Assembly: GCF_003480315.1 (NCBI RefSeq)
Contig: NZ_QUIV01000002.1
Span: 324-64,323 of the forward strand
Source of the DNA: Clostridium sp. AM33-3
Lineage (GTDB): Bacteria > Bacillota > Clostridia > Lachnospirales > Lachnospiraceae
Reading direction: 5' to 3'
DNA length: 64,000 nt
The notes under the pieces were generated by a model. It saw only the letters and a list, made by a program, of their open reading frames with translations, was not told the DNA's origin and did no database searches. Made by a program: the position numbers and the translations under genes. Of the stretch, positions 53,783 to 62,459 are shown one piece after another; within the stretch, counting starts at the first letter, position 1, and each line of letters starts with the position of its first letter.

Positions 53783-54436
53783 CTAACGGTGGTCCGCCAG
53801 TGAGCGTATCTTCCCGATTCCCGGAAGATACCGGTTCACGAAAGAGATCATTGGTCCGACCAGTACGGCGGAGATGATGGTTCCCAGTCCGATTCCGTTT
53901 AATTTGTGGAAGAAGAGGAAAGACAGGAGCGTGGCCATGATGATCAGGGTCACATCAAACCGGATCTTGACCTTACCGAATTCGATGCCGGATACGCGGG
54001 AGATTGCATGGACAATGCCCTCACCCGGAACCTTGATGACATCAGGAGCGACTTCTACGCTGATCCCGATGGCAAGGATCGCGCAGCCAATCAGTAGGCT
54101 TAAGATGCGCAGTGGCAGTGTCTGCGGGTTCAGCCATGCCAGCACGAGCATGCTGATATCAATAAAGAAGCTGAACAGGATGTTGGCCAGAACCTGCAGA
54201 AACTGGATCGGGTGAAAATCCTTTTTCAGAATCAGAAGCTGAATGAGGATGAACAGCATGTTAAATATAAATGCGGTCTGTCCAAAGGACAGGTTTGTAA
54301 ATTTCAGGCTTAGCACATAAGGAATGCTGGAGATCTGGGACGTACCAAGAGTGCTTTTGGTAATGAATGCGACGCCAAAAGAGTTAATGATGAGTCCCAG
54401 GATAAAGAAAAAGTAGCGTTTGATCAGTGTTGACAT
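53783..54436 (-). CDS. YczE/YyaS/YitT-type membrane protein
   Basis: A 217-residue protein with five or more transmembrane helices, starting LIKRYFFFILGLIINSFGVA and containing LGTSQISSIPYVLS, as in YczE-like membrane proteins of Firmicutes. Function unknown. It follows the MATE gene on the same strand by 23 bp, so the two are probably one transcript. Confidence 0.75.
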   Translation of the reverse strand: MSTLIKRYFFFILGLIINSFGVAFITKSTLGTSQISSIPYVLSLKFTNLSFGQTAFIFNMLFILIQLLILKKDFHPIQFLQVLANILFSFFIDISMLVLAWLNPQTLPLRILSLLIGCAILAIGISVEVAPDVIKVPGEGIVHAISRVSGIEFGKVKIRFDVTLIIMATLLSFLFFHKLNGIGLGTIISAVLVGPMISFVNRYLPGIGKIRSLADHR

Positions 54437-54459
54437 CTAAAACCCCTCCATATCTTTTG

Positions 54460-55818
54460 TTATGCAGTTTCTCCGAATAGTTTCCTCAGCTTTTTCATAC
54501 AGTGGAAGAATGCCGGAAGCAGGAAGGCATCCGCAAAGATCCATGCGAGCGGACTTGCAAAGCACGCCGGAAGAAATCCGAATACCGGAACCAGACAGAA
54601 CCCCACCAGGGATCTTGCTGCCATCTCGCAGACTCCGGCCAGGATCGCAAAGGTGGAAAAGCCCATTCCCTGAATGGTGAAGCGGACGACATTAACGAAG
54701 GTTAGCGGGATATAGAACATGCTGTTTCCGATCAGGAACATGGCTACCCGGCCAATGATCTCTGTCTGGTCTGCGTCCATAAAGAGAAGCGCAATGTATT
54801 TGCCGCCGAAGAACAGGATCACAAAGGCGATCAGGGAATATGCAATACCGATCATGCTTGCTGCTTTTAATCCGTCCCGGATACGGTCTAATTTTTTTGC
54901 GCCGACATTCTGGCCGGCATAGGTTGCCATGGTGCCGCCAAGTGCGTCAAAGGGGCAGCAGAAGAACATGCTGACCTTGCTTCCGGTTGAGACAGCTGCC
55001 ACGGCCATGGAGCCAAGCGAGTTTACCGCAGTCTGCAGTACAACGCTTCCGATCGCGGTGATGGAATACTGGAGTCCCATGGGGATTCCCATGCCACAGA
55101 GGGTCCGGAGCATTCTTCCGTCCGGTTTCCATTCGTCCTGTTTCATATGAAGAATCGGATAATGGCGGATCATGTAGATCAGACAGAGCACCGCAGAGAT
55201 TCCCTGGGAGATGACGGTGGCCAGCGCCGGGCCGCTGACTCCCATGCCCAGTACCAGAATGGTGAAGAAATCCAGCGCAATGTTCATGAGGGAAGAAAGC
55301 AAAAGAAAATAGACCGGAGTTTTGCTGTCGCCCAGACTTCGGATGATACCTGCAAGCATATTATAAAGATATGTAACCGGAATTCCAAGGAAAATAATAA
55401 AAATATAATCATAAGCCCCCTGGATAATATCCTCCGGCGTGTTCATCCACTGCAAAATATCCATGCAGAGGAAGCCAACGATGGTGGCCATAACTGCTGC
55501 GAATACGGCGGAGAGCCATCCGGCGTTTGCTACGAACTTGCGCATTCCCATATAGTCTCCGGCTCCAAATTTCTGCGCGACCGGAATCGCGAAGCCGCTG
55601 CATGCGCCGGTGCAGAATCCGATGATCATAAAGTTGATGGAGCCTGTTGAACCAACCGCTGCCAGGGCAGATACCCCCAGGCATTTGCCGACGATAATGG
55701 TATCCACCATGTTGTAAAACTGCTGAAACAGAAATCCAAACAGCATCGGGATCGCAAAGCTTAAAATCAGCTTCATAGGAGATCCGATGGTCAGATCTTT
55801 TACCTCATTTTTTGGCAT
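54460..55818 (-). CDS. MATE-family efflux transporter
   Basis: A 452-residue, 12-helix MATE protein (NorM/DinF type): SPMKLILSFAIPMLFGFLFQ, QFYNMVDTIIVGKCLG, GMGIPMGLQYSITAIGSVVL, TYAGQNVGAKKLDRIRDGLK. It exports cationic compounds with Na+ or H+. First gene of a two-gene minus-strand operon; a divergent gene starts 180 bp upstream. Substrate unknown. Confidence 0.92.
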   Translation of the reverse strand: MPKNEVKDLTIGSPMKLILSFAIPMLFGFLFQQFYNMVDTIIVGKCLGVSALAAVGSTGSINFMIIGFCTGACSGFAIPVAQKFGAGDYMGMRKFVANAGWLSAVFAAVMATIVGFLCMDILQWMNTPEDIIQGAYDYIFIIFLGIPVTYLYNMLAGIIRSLGDSKTPVYFLLLSSLMNIALDFFTILVLGMGVSGPALATVISQGISAVLCLIYMIRHYPILHMKQDEWKPDGRMLRTLCGMGIPMGLQYSITAIGSVVLQTAVNSLGSMAVAAVSTGSKVSMFFCCPFDALGGTMATYAGQNVGAKKLDRIRDGLKAASMIGIAYSLIAFVILFFGGKYIALLFMDADQTEIIGRVAMFLIGNSMFYIPLTFVNVVRFTIQGMGFSTFAILAGVCEMAARSLVGFCLVPVFGFLPACFASPLAWIFADAFLLPAFFHCMKKLRKLFGETA

Positions 55819-55997
55819 AAGAGTCTCCTTGCATGTATCATTTTGGAATAATTATGTAATTACTGATGAAACCTGATGTATTATAAAACAGACCGGCAAA
55901 AATGTACATACGATAAAATACTGAAAATATGATTGCATTTATGGAAAGGAAACAGCTATAATAACTACATCATGACGAGAATAGAAAGTGTGATCTT

Positions 55998-56372
55998 ATG
56001 TTTTTTATGATGGGAATTACGGACGGAAGAAAACAGCTTGATTTTACGCAGACGGTTATATGCGGTCTATGCGGGAAGTATGGTCGCTATCAGGTTTTTA
56101 TGACGTATACGGTACTATCGCTGTTTTTTATTCCATGCTTTAAATGGAACCGGCATTATTATGTGCAGATGAGCTGCTGCAATACCTTGTATGAGCTGGA
56201 TCCGGAAATTGGAAAGGCGATTGCGCGCGGGGACCAGGTGGAAATTTTGCCGCAGCATCTGACTCTGGTGAATCAGGGAAGCCGTGGTCATGCTTATCGG
56301 CGCTGCAGCCACTGCGGATATGAGACAGCAGAGGATTTTGAATTTTGTCCGAAGTGCGGCAACCGGTTTTAG
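55998..56372 (+). CDS. Zinc-ribbon protein with membrane-proximal region
   Basis: A 124-residue protein with an N-terminal CGLCGKYG knuckle, a hydrophobic stretch (about residues 38-48, followed by RHYYVQMSC), and a C-terminal zinc ribbon CSHCGYETAEDFEFCPKCGN. Such zinc-ribbon domain proteins are common in Firmicutes without assigned function. Promoter TTGCAT (55933-55938) / TATAAT (55957-55962) precedes it. Confidence 0.75.
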   Translation: MFFMMGITDGRKQLDFTQTVICGLCGKYGRYQVFMTYTVLSLFFIPCFKWNRHYYVQMSCCNTLYELDPEIGKAIARGDQVEILPQHLTLVNQGSRGHAYRRCSHCGYETAEDFEFCPKCGNRF

Positions 56373-56405
56373 TATGACCGGCAGATGAAAGAGGTTGTTG
56401 ATTTT

Positions 56406-56933
56406 ATGAAAAACGATAAGAATACAGGCAGTCAGCTGGAGCTTACCAGTCTGATGACGGAATACAAAAACCAGTTTGACCGCAGTAACAAGCTGGATAA
56501 CAAGGTCTATATTACCATTACGTTCTGTGGTTTTCTGTTTGTGTTTATCATTGGTCTGTTTAATGGGATTTCCCAGCTTGTGAAACCACAGGACAGGCTG
56601 CAGCTTTTTGTGTCAGTACTGTATATTTTAAGCTGCATTGCGGTCATGGGCGCTTATGCTTACGTGCTGGTATTCTTCATGCGGCTTCTGCGGCCGGAGC
56701 AGATTGCCCGGATGGATCCGGAAATCATGCAGAAAGAGCATCTGGAGGAGATGGAGGAAGAAACAGCAAGACAGCGTCTCATTGCACTGTACCGGGAAAT
56801 CGTGAATGGAAATCTGGTGAAGCTGCACCATCGGTGTGATGAGTTTGTAAAGGGACTAAAATTCATTGTGCCGACGGTGCTGCTGGCTTTTGTATGCTAT
56901 GCCCTGCAGATCATTCTGCAAATCGCGTGGTAG
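56406..56933 (+). CDS. Small membrane protein, function unknown
   Basis: About 175 residues with three predicted transmembrane helices (YITITFCGFLFVFIIGLFNG; a pair in VLYILSCIAVMGAYAYVLVF; C-terminal VPTVLLAFVCYALQIILQIA) separated by a charged coiled-coil-like loop (KEHLEEMEEETARQRLIALY). Start taken as MKNDKN at 56406; a start at 56385 adds seven residues. It is 12-33 bp after the zinc-ribbon gene and probably co-transcribed. No family recognised. Confidence 0.6.
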   Translation: MKNDKNTGSQLELTSLMTEYKNQFDRSNKLDNKVYITITFCGFLFVFIIGLFNGISQLVKPQDRLQLFVSVLYILSCIAVMGAYAYVLVFFMRLLRPEQIARMDPEIMQKEHLEEMEEETARQRLIALYREIVNGNLVKLHHRCDEFVKGLKFIVPTVLLAFVCYALQIILQIAW

Positions 56934-57003
56934 AGAGATAATCAATATCGCAGTGCTGAGTTTTTCACATCTGTGATCAGCATATGACAAGAATTTGAAT
57001 ATA

Positions 57004-57055
57004 AAAAATCCCCTTCATTCCTAGAGACTGTCCCATTGGAATGAGGGGGTTTTTG
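57004..57055. terminator. Bidirectional terminator
   Basis: CCCCTTCATTCC (57010-57021) pairs with GGAATGAGGGGG (57038-57049), preceded by an A-run and followed by a T-run. It separates the + strand pair from the convergent MATE gene. Confidence 0.9.
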
Positions 57056-57070
57056 GTGTCAGAAAGTCAT

Positions 57071-58450
57071 TCAGACCTGAACTGCCAGATTTTTCAGCCA
57101 TTTTTTCTGGCGATAACGCAGGTAACCGAGAATGGCCTTATAAATTTCTTCGGTCAGAACCAGGGCATATACGCCGTAGATCGGCAGATTCCACAGGAAT
57201 GCACCTAAAAATGCAAGCGGAACGCCGAGAAACCATACGCCGCTGGTATCTAAAAACAGACACATCTTTGTATCACCGCCGCTTCTGAGCACACCCACAA
57301 CGTTGACATAGTTAAACATTTTCGCAGGCATGTAGAGGGCGAAGACCAGCAGGCACCGGTTTACATCCTGAGCAACCTGTGGCGTGATATTGTAGATTCC
57401 GATGATCTTCCAGCGGCCTAAGACCAGCAGGATATCAGCGGTCACAGTGACCAGAAACTGCAGGATAAAAAACTGAGTGGCATATTTTTCTGCCTGTTTT
57501 ATGTGTCCGGCGCCCAGTTCATGTCCAAGAATTACGGCTGTCGCAGCGCTCAGGCCCTGAAAGAGGACAACTGCAATGTCCTGTATGGTCGTGGCAATGG
57601 TAATGGCGGCAACTGCGTCATCACCCATACGTCCGTAGGCCAGAGAGTACATGGTCGTTCCCAGTCCCCACATAAATTCATTGGCAATGACCGGGGCAGA
57701 GGTCTCCACGAAATGAAAGACAAAGGATTTGGACCAGCCAAACATGCCCCTTGGACCGCAGGCCAGAGCAAGCTTCTTTCCATATACATAACCAAGAACC
57801 AGAATCAGTTCAATGCATCTTGCAATCAGAGTTGCGCAGGCCGCACCGGCAACACCCATAGCTGGGGCTCCGAGTTTTCCAAAGATCAGCACATAGTTTA
57901 AGCAGATATTAAGACCGATGGCGATACAGCTGCAGATCAGCGGAAACAAGACGATATTGGTGGCACGAAGCATTGCCACATATACATTAGTAAGAGCAAG
58001 GAATGGATAGGCAATGGCTGCGATCCGCAGATATTGTGCTCCCAGTGCGATGCTGCTTTCGCTGGTCGTAAAAATCCTCATGACCATTTTCGGATTAATC
58101 AGGCTCGGAATTACAAAAAACAGAGCACCGGTCAGTGCCAGCAGTATAGAAAGCCCGAGGACTTTTCGGATATGTTTGACATCACCGTTCCCCCAGAATT
58201 GGGCAGCTAAAATGCCGCCGCCACTGACAATTCCGAATACCAGCAGAGAAAATACGAAAAATACCTTGTTTGCGAGACCGACAGCAGCGATCGCTGTAGA
58301 TCCCAAGCCTCCGATCATAAGGGTGTCCACCATATTTACAATGGTGTTTAACATTCCCTGCAATGCTACAGGGCATGCAATCATAAGTGCTTTTTTCAGG
58401 AAAGGCCCATCCTGCAGCATTTCCCTTGTTTTGTTGAATAATCCTCCCAT
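57071..58450 (-). CDS. MATE-family efflux transporter behind a riboswitch-like leader
   Basis: A 459-residue MATE protein: KKALMIACPVALQGMLNTIV, NMVDTLMIGGLGSTAIAAVG, WGLGTTMYSLAYGRMGDDAV, LGHELGAGHIKQAEKYATQF. It belongs to a different branch from the MATE protein at 54.5 kb. Its leader holds a promoter directly followed by a terminator hairpin, an arrangement known for guanidine-responsive MATE (mepA) genes. Guanidinium or related cation export is therefore an inference worth testing. Confidence 0.9.
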   Translation of the reverse strand: MGGLFNKTREMLQDGPFLKKALMIACPVALQGMLNTIVNMVDTLMIGGLGSTAIAAVGLANKVFFVFSLLVFGIVSGGGILAAQFWGNGDVKHIRKVLGLSILLALTGALFFVIPSLINPKMVMRIFTTSESSIALGAQYLRIAAIAYPFLALTNVYVAMLRATNIVLFPLICSCIAIGLNICLNYVLIFGKLGAPAMGVAGAACATLIARCIELILVLGYVYGKKLALACGPRGMFGWSKSFVFHFVETSAPVIANEFMWGLGTTMYSLAYGRMGDDAVAAITIATTIQDIAVVLFQGLSAATAVILGHELGAGHIKQAEKYATQFFILQFLVTVTADILLVLGRWKIIGIYNITPQVAQDVNRCLLVFALYMPAKMFNYVNVVGVLRSGGDTKMCLFLDTSGVWFLGVPLAFLGAFLWNLPIYGVYALVLTEEIYKAILGYLRYRQKKWLKNLAVQV

Positions 58451-58513
58451 GTTCTTCTCCGTTTGTTCTTATTTACATTCTGGTTGAGTCCTATCTTCTG
58501 TTTTTGTTTTTGG

Positions 58514-58601
58514 GGTATAAAAAAAGCAGCTAGACATTTAGCCTAACTGCCGGTAGGTACTCACCCTCTGGGATTATACTGAAAAGAGGAGAGTTTGTCA
58601 A
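58514..58601 (-). ncRNA. MATE promoter with compact riboswitch-like terminator leader
   Basis: Minus strand: TTGACA (58601-58596), 17 bp, TATAAT (58578-58573). The transcript should start near 58566 with AGAGGGTGAGTACCTACC, followed at once by GGCAGTTAGGC and GTCTAGCTGCTTTTTTT, a perfect-looking intrinsic terminator. The upstream piece can form GGT/ACC hairpins or compete with the terminator. Size, the terminator-at-start layout and a downstream MATE gene match the guanidine-IV (mepA) riboswitch class as I remember it; the class assignment is from memory and unverified. Confidence 0.6.
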
Positions 58602-58608
58602 CAAACAC

Positions 58609-59511
58609 TTACAGAGCCCGGAGCTTGTGGAGCAATTCCGCAGGCATTTGTTTTAGTGAGTTTTGTGTATAAAACAGAAAAAATTTCTTTTCGGACGGCA
58701 GCTTCAGCATCCGGTAATCCGGGTTCTTACATCCGCGGCACCAGGCATGGGTAAGATATACCCCTTCATCCTGTGCGGCCAGGTCCAGAATTGTGGATAA
58801 ATTGGCTGCAAAACGGATTTTTGGTGCAAAACCGAAGCTCTGGAAATATCGGTAAAGGTTCCGGCTGCTTTGCAGGGCAGCATCGGCTTCCGAAAAGAGG
58901 AAGGCATCGTTTCGGAAGTCGGAAATGTCGGAAGCTTCGGGGTGGGAAGCTGCGTAGAGAAGAACTTGGGGAACTTCGGCAAATGGGAGCACGGACTGCG
59001 GCTGGAAAGAGACAGCTTGTGAGCTGGAATCGCCGGAAAATCTCCTGGCTGTTGTATCCGGTGGAGTGCCGGTCAGAATCAGGTCGGCTTTTCCATCGGT
59101 CAGCAGATTGGCCAGTTCCGCTTCCGGGTAACAGGAAAATTCCAGCCGGACCGGTGTTTCTAGGGCGGCAGCTGCAGACTGGATCTTATCACGAAAATAC
59201 GCTGGATCCACATCCTCCGGATATGCAATCCGGATGGTAGATTTTCCGTCTTTTTTCTGATCTTCCAGCTTGTTTTTCAGGAGATCGAGCTGAAAACAGC
59301 ACTGCTGAAAGTAGGCATAATAAGCCTGTCCTGCCTCAGTCAGAGAGAGCGTACGGCCGGAGCGCGCGAAGAGGCTGCCGCCAAGCTCTGCCTCCAGCTG
59401 GCGGATCTGCTTGCTGATGGCGGGCTGGCTGACAGAAAGAGCCTGAGCAGCCTCCGTAAAGCTGCCGTATTTAACAATGGTGAGAAAATACTGTATTTCC
59501 AGACTGTTCAT
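58609..59511 (-). CDS. LysR-family transcriptional regulator
   Basis: A 300-residue LTTR. N-terminal winged helix MNSLEIQYFLTIVKYGSFTE with AAQALSVSQPAISKQIRQLE, then the two-lobe effector domain (STIRIAYPEDVDPAYFRDKI; LTDGKADLILTG). Minus strand, between AlaX and the MATE leader. Target and effector unknown. Confidence 0.9.
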   Translation of the reverse strand: MNSLEIQYFLTIVKYGSFTEAAQALSVSQPAISKQIRQLEAELGGSLFARSGRTLSLTEAGQAYYAYFQQCCFQLDLLKNKLEDQKKDGKSTIRIAYPEDVDPAYFRDKIQSAAAALETPVRLEFSCYPEAELANLLTDGKADLILTGTPPDTTARRFSGDSSSQAVSFQPQSVLPFAEVPQVLLYAASHPEASDISDFRNDAFLFSEADAALQSSRNLYRYFQSFGFAPKIRFAANLSTILDLAAQDEGVYLTHAWCRGCKNPDYRMLKLPSEKKFFLFYTQNSLKQMPAELLHKLRAL

Positions 59512-59538
59512 AAAGTCCTCCGGGTTAATTTTACTGAC

Positions 59539-60696
59539 TCAGACAGATTCCATATAGCTTCGGATCATTTCTTCCGACCCACTTACGGTTCCCTGGATCA
59601 TCTCCGGCTTGCCGCCGCCTTTTCCGCCCAGAGCCTCGTGGAAGGTCTTTGAAAATGCCTTTAAATCTATGGATTCACTGCCGAGAATGTAACGGTATCC
59701 ATCGGTATCATTTCCCAGGAAGATTCCACAGATGCCATGGCATTTGCCTTTTCCCTCATCTGCGAAGCGGCGGGCCACGTTTTTATCCACATCTTCTTCA
59801 AAAATAAAATAGTTTTCCACATCATCCGGCAGGTTATCCAGAATCTGCTCCATGGCCCGGGTCTGGGAGCGGACCAGTTTGTCTTTCCACATATGGGCTT
59901 CCTCCTGAAGACGGTGTACGGCCTGGGCGCTTTCCTCCGGCCTGGCGGAGAGCAGGCGGGAGATTTCACGTACATTGTCTTCTTTCATGCGGTAGTCCTT
60001 CAGGGCGCGGAAGCCGCATACCATGGTCACGCGGGTACCGCCTTTGTATTTCACGGCATCGATCAGGCGGATGATGCCCACCTCGCCGGTCAGCTTTACG
60101 TGCGGTGCACAGCAGGCGCAGACATCGTATCCGGGAATTTCCACGATACGCACCTGGCCGGTCAGTTCTTTTTTGCTGCGGTAGTCCAGCTGATCCAGCT
60201 CTTCCCTGGACGGGTAGATGACTACGATCGGAAGATTTCTGACCACTGCTTCATTGGCTTCATATTCTACCTGCTGAAGCTGCTCAGGTGTGAAGGTGCC
60301 GTTAAAATCCATGGTCACCAGTTCCTGCCCCAGATGAAAGCCTACATTGTCATATCCGAAGGTGCGGTGTACGATACCGGAAACGATGTGCTCTCCCGTG
60401 TGCTGCTGCATTTTGGAGAAACGCTCCTTATAGTTGATGGTACCGTCCACCTCTGTGCCCGGCGGAAGTTCTGCGTCGGTGTAATGGATGATGATATCGT
60501 CCCTCTCCTGCACATCCAACACGTTTACGCCGCCCAGGCTTCCGGTATCAGCGTACTGGCCGCCGCCCTCCGGGAAGAATACGGTCTGGTTCAGAACTAC
60601 TTCATAGCACTGTTTTTTCTCATTCCATGTACAGGACAGGACCGTTGCGTGACAGCTGTCCTGATGGCTGTCTTCATAATATAATTTCTTTGTCAT
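59539..60696 (-). CDS. Alanyl-tRNA editing protein, AlaX-L type with DHHA1
   Basis: A 385-residue trans-editing protein. Zinc ligands are in MQQHTGEHIVSG (HxxxH) and CACCAPHV (CxxxH). N-terminal FFPEGGGQYADTG resembles the AlaRS editing domain, a helical coiled linker follows, and the C-terminal DHHA1 domain carries GGKGGGKPEMIQG. It hydrolyses Ser- or Gly-tRNA(Ala). It follows the Crp gene by 3 bp on the minus strand, so the two are co-transcribed, an unexplained pairing. Confidence 0.9.
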   Translation of the reverse strand: MTKKLYYEDSHQDSCHATVLSCTWNEKKQCYEVVLNQTVFFPEGGGQYADTGSLGGVNVLDVQERDDIIIHYTDAELPPGTEVDGTINYKERFSKMQQHTGEHIVSGIVHRTFGYDNVGFHLGQELVTMDFNGTFTPEQLQQVEYEANEAVVRNLPIVVIYPSREELDQLDYRSKKELTGQVRIVEIPGYDVCACCAPHVKLTGEVGIIRLIDAVKYKGGTRVTMVCGFRALKDYRMKEDNVREISRLLSARPEESAQAVHRLQEEAHMWKDKLVRSQTRAMEQILDNLPDDVENYFIFEEDVDKNVARRFADEGKGKCHGICGIFLGNDTDGYRYILGSESIDLKAFSKTFHEALGGKGGGKPEMIQGTVSGSEEMIRSYMESV

Positions 60697-60699
60697 TTT

Positions 60700-61362
60700 C
60701 TACTCCTTCGTTTTCAATACAAACTGGTTTTTCCAGAAATCCAGCAATCCCTCTTTTTTCATTTTTCCAAGCTCCGCTGACAATGCGCTTCGGTCTACTT
60801 CCAGATAGTCTGCCAGCTGCTGCCGGTTAAAGGGGATAGAAAAGCTCCGGCTCCCCTGTCTGGCCGCCTGGGCCGAAAAGAAGGAAATCAGCCGTCCGCG
60901 GATGGATTTTGGCGATGTGTGCATGATACGCTCGGAGAGACCGAGGTTTTTACGGGCCGATGCCAGCAGCAGGTTCCGGATCAGCATGCTGTGGTGGGTA
61001 CAGGTGCTTCGGCAGGTAGTCAGTACCCGCCCGATATCCAGAAACAGAATGTCAGTATCCTCGTCTGCCACCACATTTACCATAAGCGGTTCCTCGGGGA
61101 CACAGGCGTAGGTTTCCGCGAATATCTGTCCCGGACCGGCATGGCCGAAAATGCTGCGGTTTCCCAGCAGGTCATCCCGCTCAATGGTCACGCCGCCTGA
61201 CAGCACAAGCCCCAGATCCTTTACCAGATCTCCCATATATAAAACAATCTCGCCCTTGCGGTAATGCCTTTCCCTTGCGTAAAAGCACTTCATCATTTCT
61301 TTTACCTGTTCCGGTTCACTGCCCTGAAACAGCGCTGTCCGGGAGAGAAACTGATAATCCAT
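60700..61362 (-). CDS. Crp/Fnr-family transcriptional regulator
   Basis: A 220-residue regulator: N-terminal cyclic-nucleotide-binding beta barrel (HYRKGEIVLYMGDLVKDLGL; LSGGVTIERDD) and C-terminal HTH FNRQQLADYLEVDRSALSAE. No Cys cluster for an FNR-type Fe-S centre is evident, so effector is open. Divergent from a ferredoxin-type gene with a palindrome in between, a layout seen for HcpR/Crp-like regulators of redox proteins in Clostridia. Confidence 0.9.
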   Translation of the reverse strand: MDYQFLSRTALFQGSEPEQVKEMMKCFYARERHYRKGEIVLYMGDLVKDLGLVLSGGVTIERDDLLGNRSIFGHAGPGQIFAETYACVPEEPLMVNVVADEDTDILFLDIGRVLTTCRSTCTHHSMLIRNLLLASARKNLGLSERIMHTSPKSIRGRLISFFSAQAARQGSRSFSIPFNRQQLADYLEVDRSALSAELGKMKKEGLLDFWKNQFVLKTKE

Positions 61363-61382
61363 AGCTCTGCCTTTCTTAAAAC

Positions 61383-61396
61383 GTTGTCAAAACAAC
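61383..61396. promoter_or_regulatory. Palindrome between crp and ferredoxin genes
   Basis: GTTGTCAAAACAAC, a 5-4-5 inverted repeat of Crp/Fnr half-site geometry, 20 bp from the crp start and about 100 bp before the ferredoxin start. Candidate operator for the divergent pair. A TATAAT-like TATAGTATAAT lies near 61415-61425 on the + side. Confidence 0.5.
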
Positions 61397-61494
61397 ATAT
61401 TTATCAAAGTCATTATAGTATAATCTGCCTGTACAATCAAGAAACAACAAAAAGAACATTCACATATTTCGTTTTTATCAGGAGGAAGAGTTTT

Positions 61495-62262
61495 ATGGTT
61501 CGAAGAGTGATTCATATTGATCAGGAGAAATGCAACGGCTGCGGCATCTGCGCCAATGCCTGCCACGAGGGAGCTATCGGTATTGTGGATGGAAAAGCGC
61601 AGCTTCTGCGGGATGATTACTGCGACGGACTGGGCGATTGTCTGCCGACCTGCCCGACCGGAGCCATCACCTTTGTGGAGCGTGAGGCTGCGGCTTATGA
61701 TGAGGAGGCTGTAAGGGCGCATATGGAGCGCAGAAAGCAGGAGCAGGCCGTAGGTCACGGCAACGCTCATCAGGCAGAGGCCGCTCCGGCCTTCACCGGC
61801 TGTCCGGGAAGCCGTGCCCGCCAGATCGTTCATGAAGGAGAGACTGACGCAGTACAGAACGAGACGCCGGCAGCTCCGTTCCACCTACAATCTCAGCTCA
61901 CGAACTGGCCGGTACAGATCAAGCTGGCTCCGGTCCGCGCGCCGTACTTTAACAATGCACGCCTGCTCATTGCCGCAGACTGTACCGCTTACGCTTACGC
62001 AAACTTCCATCAGGAATTTCTGAAGGGCAAGGTGGCCCTGATCGGCTGCCCGAAGCTGGACGATGTGGATTACAGCGAAAAGCTTACCGAGATTATTAAG
62101 AGCAACGAGATCCAGAGTGTGACCATCGTCCGCATGGAGGTTCCGTGCTGCGGCGGACTGCAGAACGCTGCCATTCGTGCGCTCCAGAACAGTGGAAAAT
62201 TTATTCCGTGGCAGGTTGTGACCATCTCGGTTGACGGAAAGCTCCTGGATCAGGCGTTCTAA
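61495..62262 (+). CDS. 4Fe-4S ferredoxin-domain protein
   Basis: A 255-residue protein. Residues 1-60 form a ferredoxin domain with CNGCGICANACHEGAI; the second set is DGLGDCLPTCPTGAI. A His/Ala-rich linker follows, then a domain with LLIAADCTAYAYANFHQEFL, KVALIGCPKLDDVDY and EVPCCGGLQNAAIRA, whose Cys residues suggest a further metal or redox site. A recurrent clostridial architecture, usually divergent from a Crp/Fnr regulator as here. Start at 61495 after GGAGG. Role in electron transfer or stress redox control is inferred. Confidence 0.85.
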   Translation: MVRRVIHIDQEKCNGCGICANACHEGAIGIVDGKAQLLRDDYCDGLGDCLPTCPTGAITFVEREAAAYDEEAVRAHMERRKQEQAVGHGNAHQAEAAPAFTGCPGSRARQIVHEGETDAVQNETPAAPFHLQSQLTNWPVQIKLAPVRAPYFNNARLLIAADCTAYAYANFHQEFLKGKVALIGCPKLDDVDYSEKLTEIIKSNEIQSVTIVRMEVPCCGGLQNAAIRALQNSGKFIPWQVVTISVDGKLLDQAF

Positions 62263-62330
62263 CGAAACTTTTTGCTCAGTCCGGCTGGCGGCTTCTTCTT
62301 GCAAACTGTCTGGCACGATGATAGAATGGA

Positions 62331-62361
62331 TGCAGGTGCCGCGGGGATGCGGTACCTGCAA
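62331..62361 (+). promoter_or_regulatory. GC-rich hairpin in trmB upstream region
   Basis: TGCAGGTGCCGC (62331-62342) pairs with GCGGTACCTGCA (62349-62360) with one mismatch and a 6-nt loop. No T-run follows. It lies in the 197-bp ferredoxin-trmB gap; it could be a weak terminator or a leader hairpin for trmB. Confidence 0.5.
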
Positions 62362-62459
62362 ATGACTGCCTGTACAATCCGGGAGCAGTGCAGCTGTTCA
62401 GTCCCGTTACAGCTACGGAGCAGTCGTATATCAGTAACAGACAAACGGAGGAAAAAACT

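Noticed and set aside
59737..60684. Long plus-strand frame of 315 codons
   Set aside because: It lies entirely antisense to AlaX, which has all its zinc and DHHA1 motifs.
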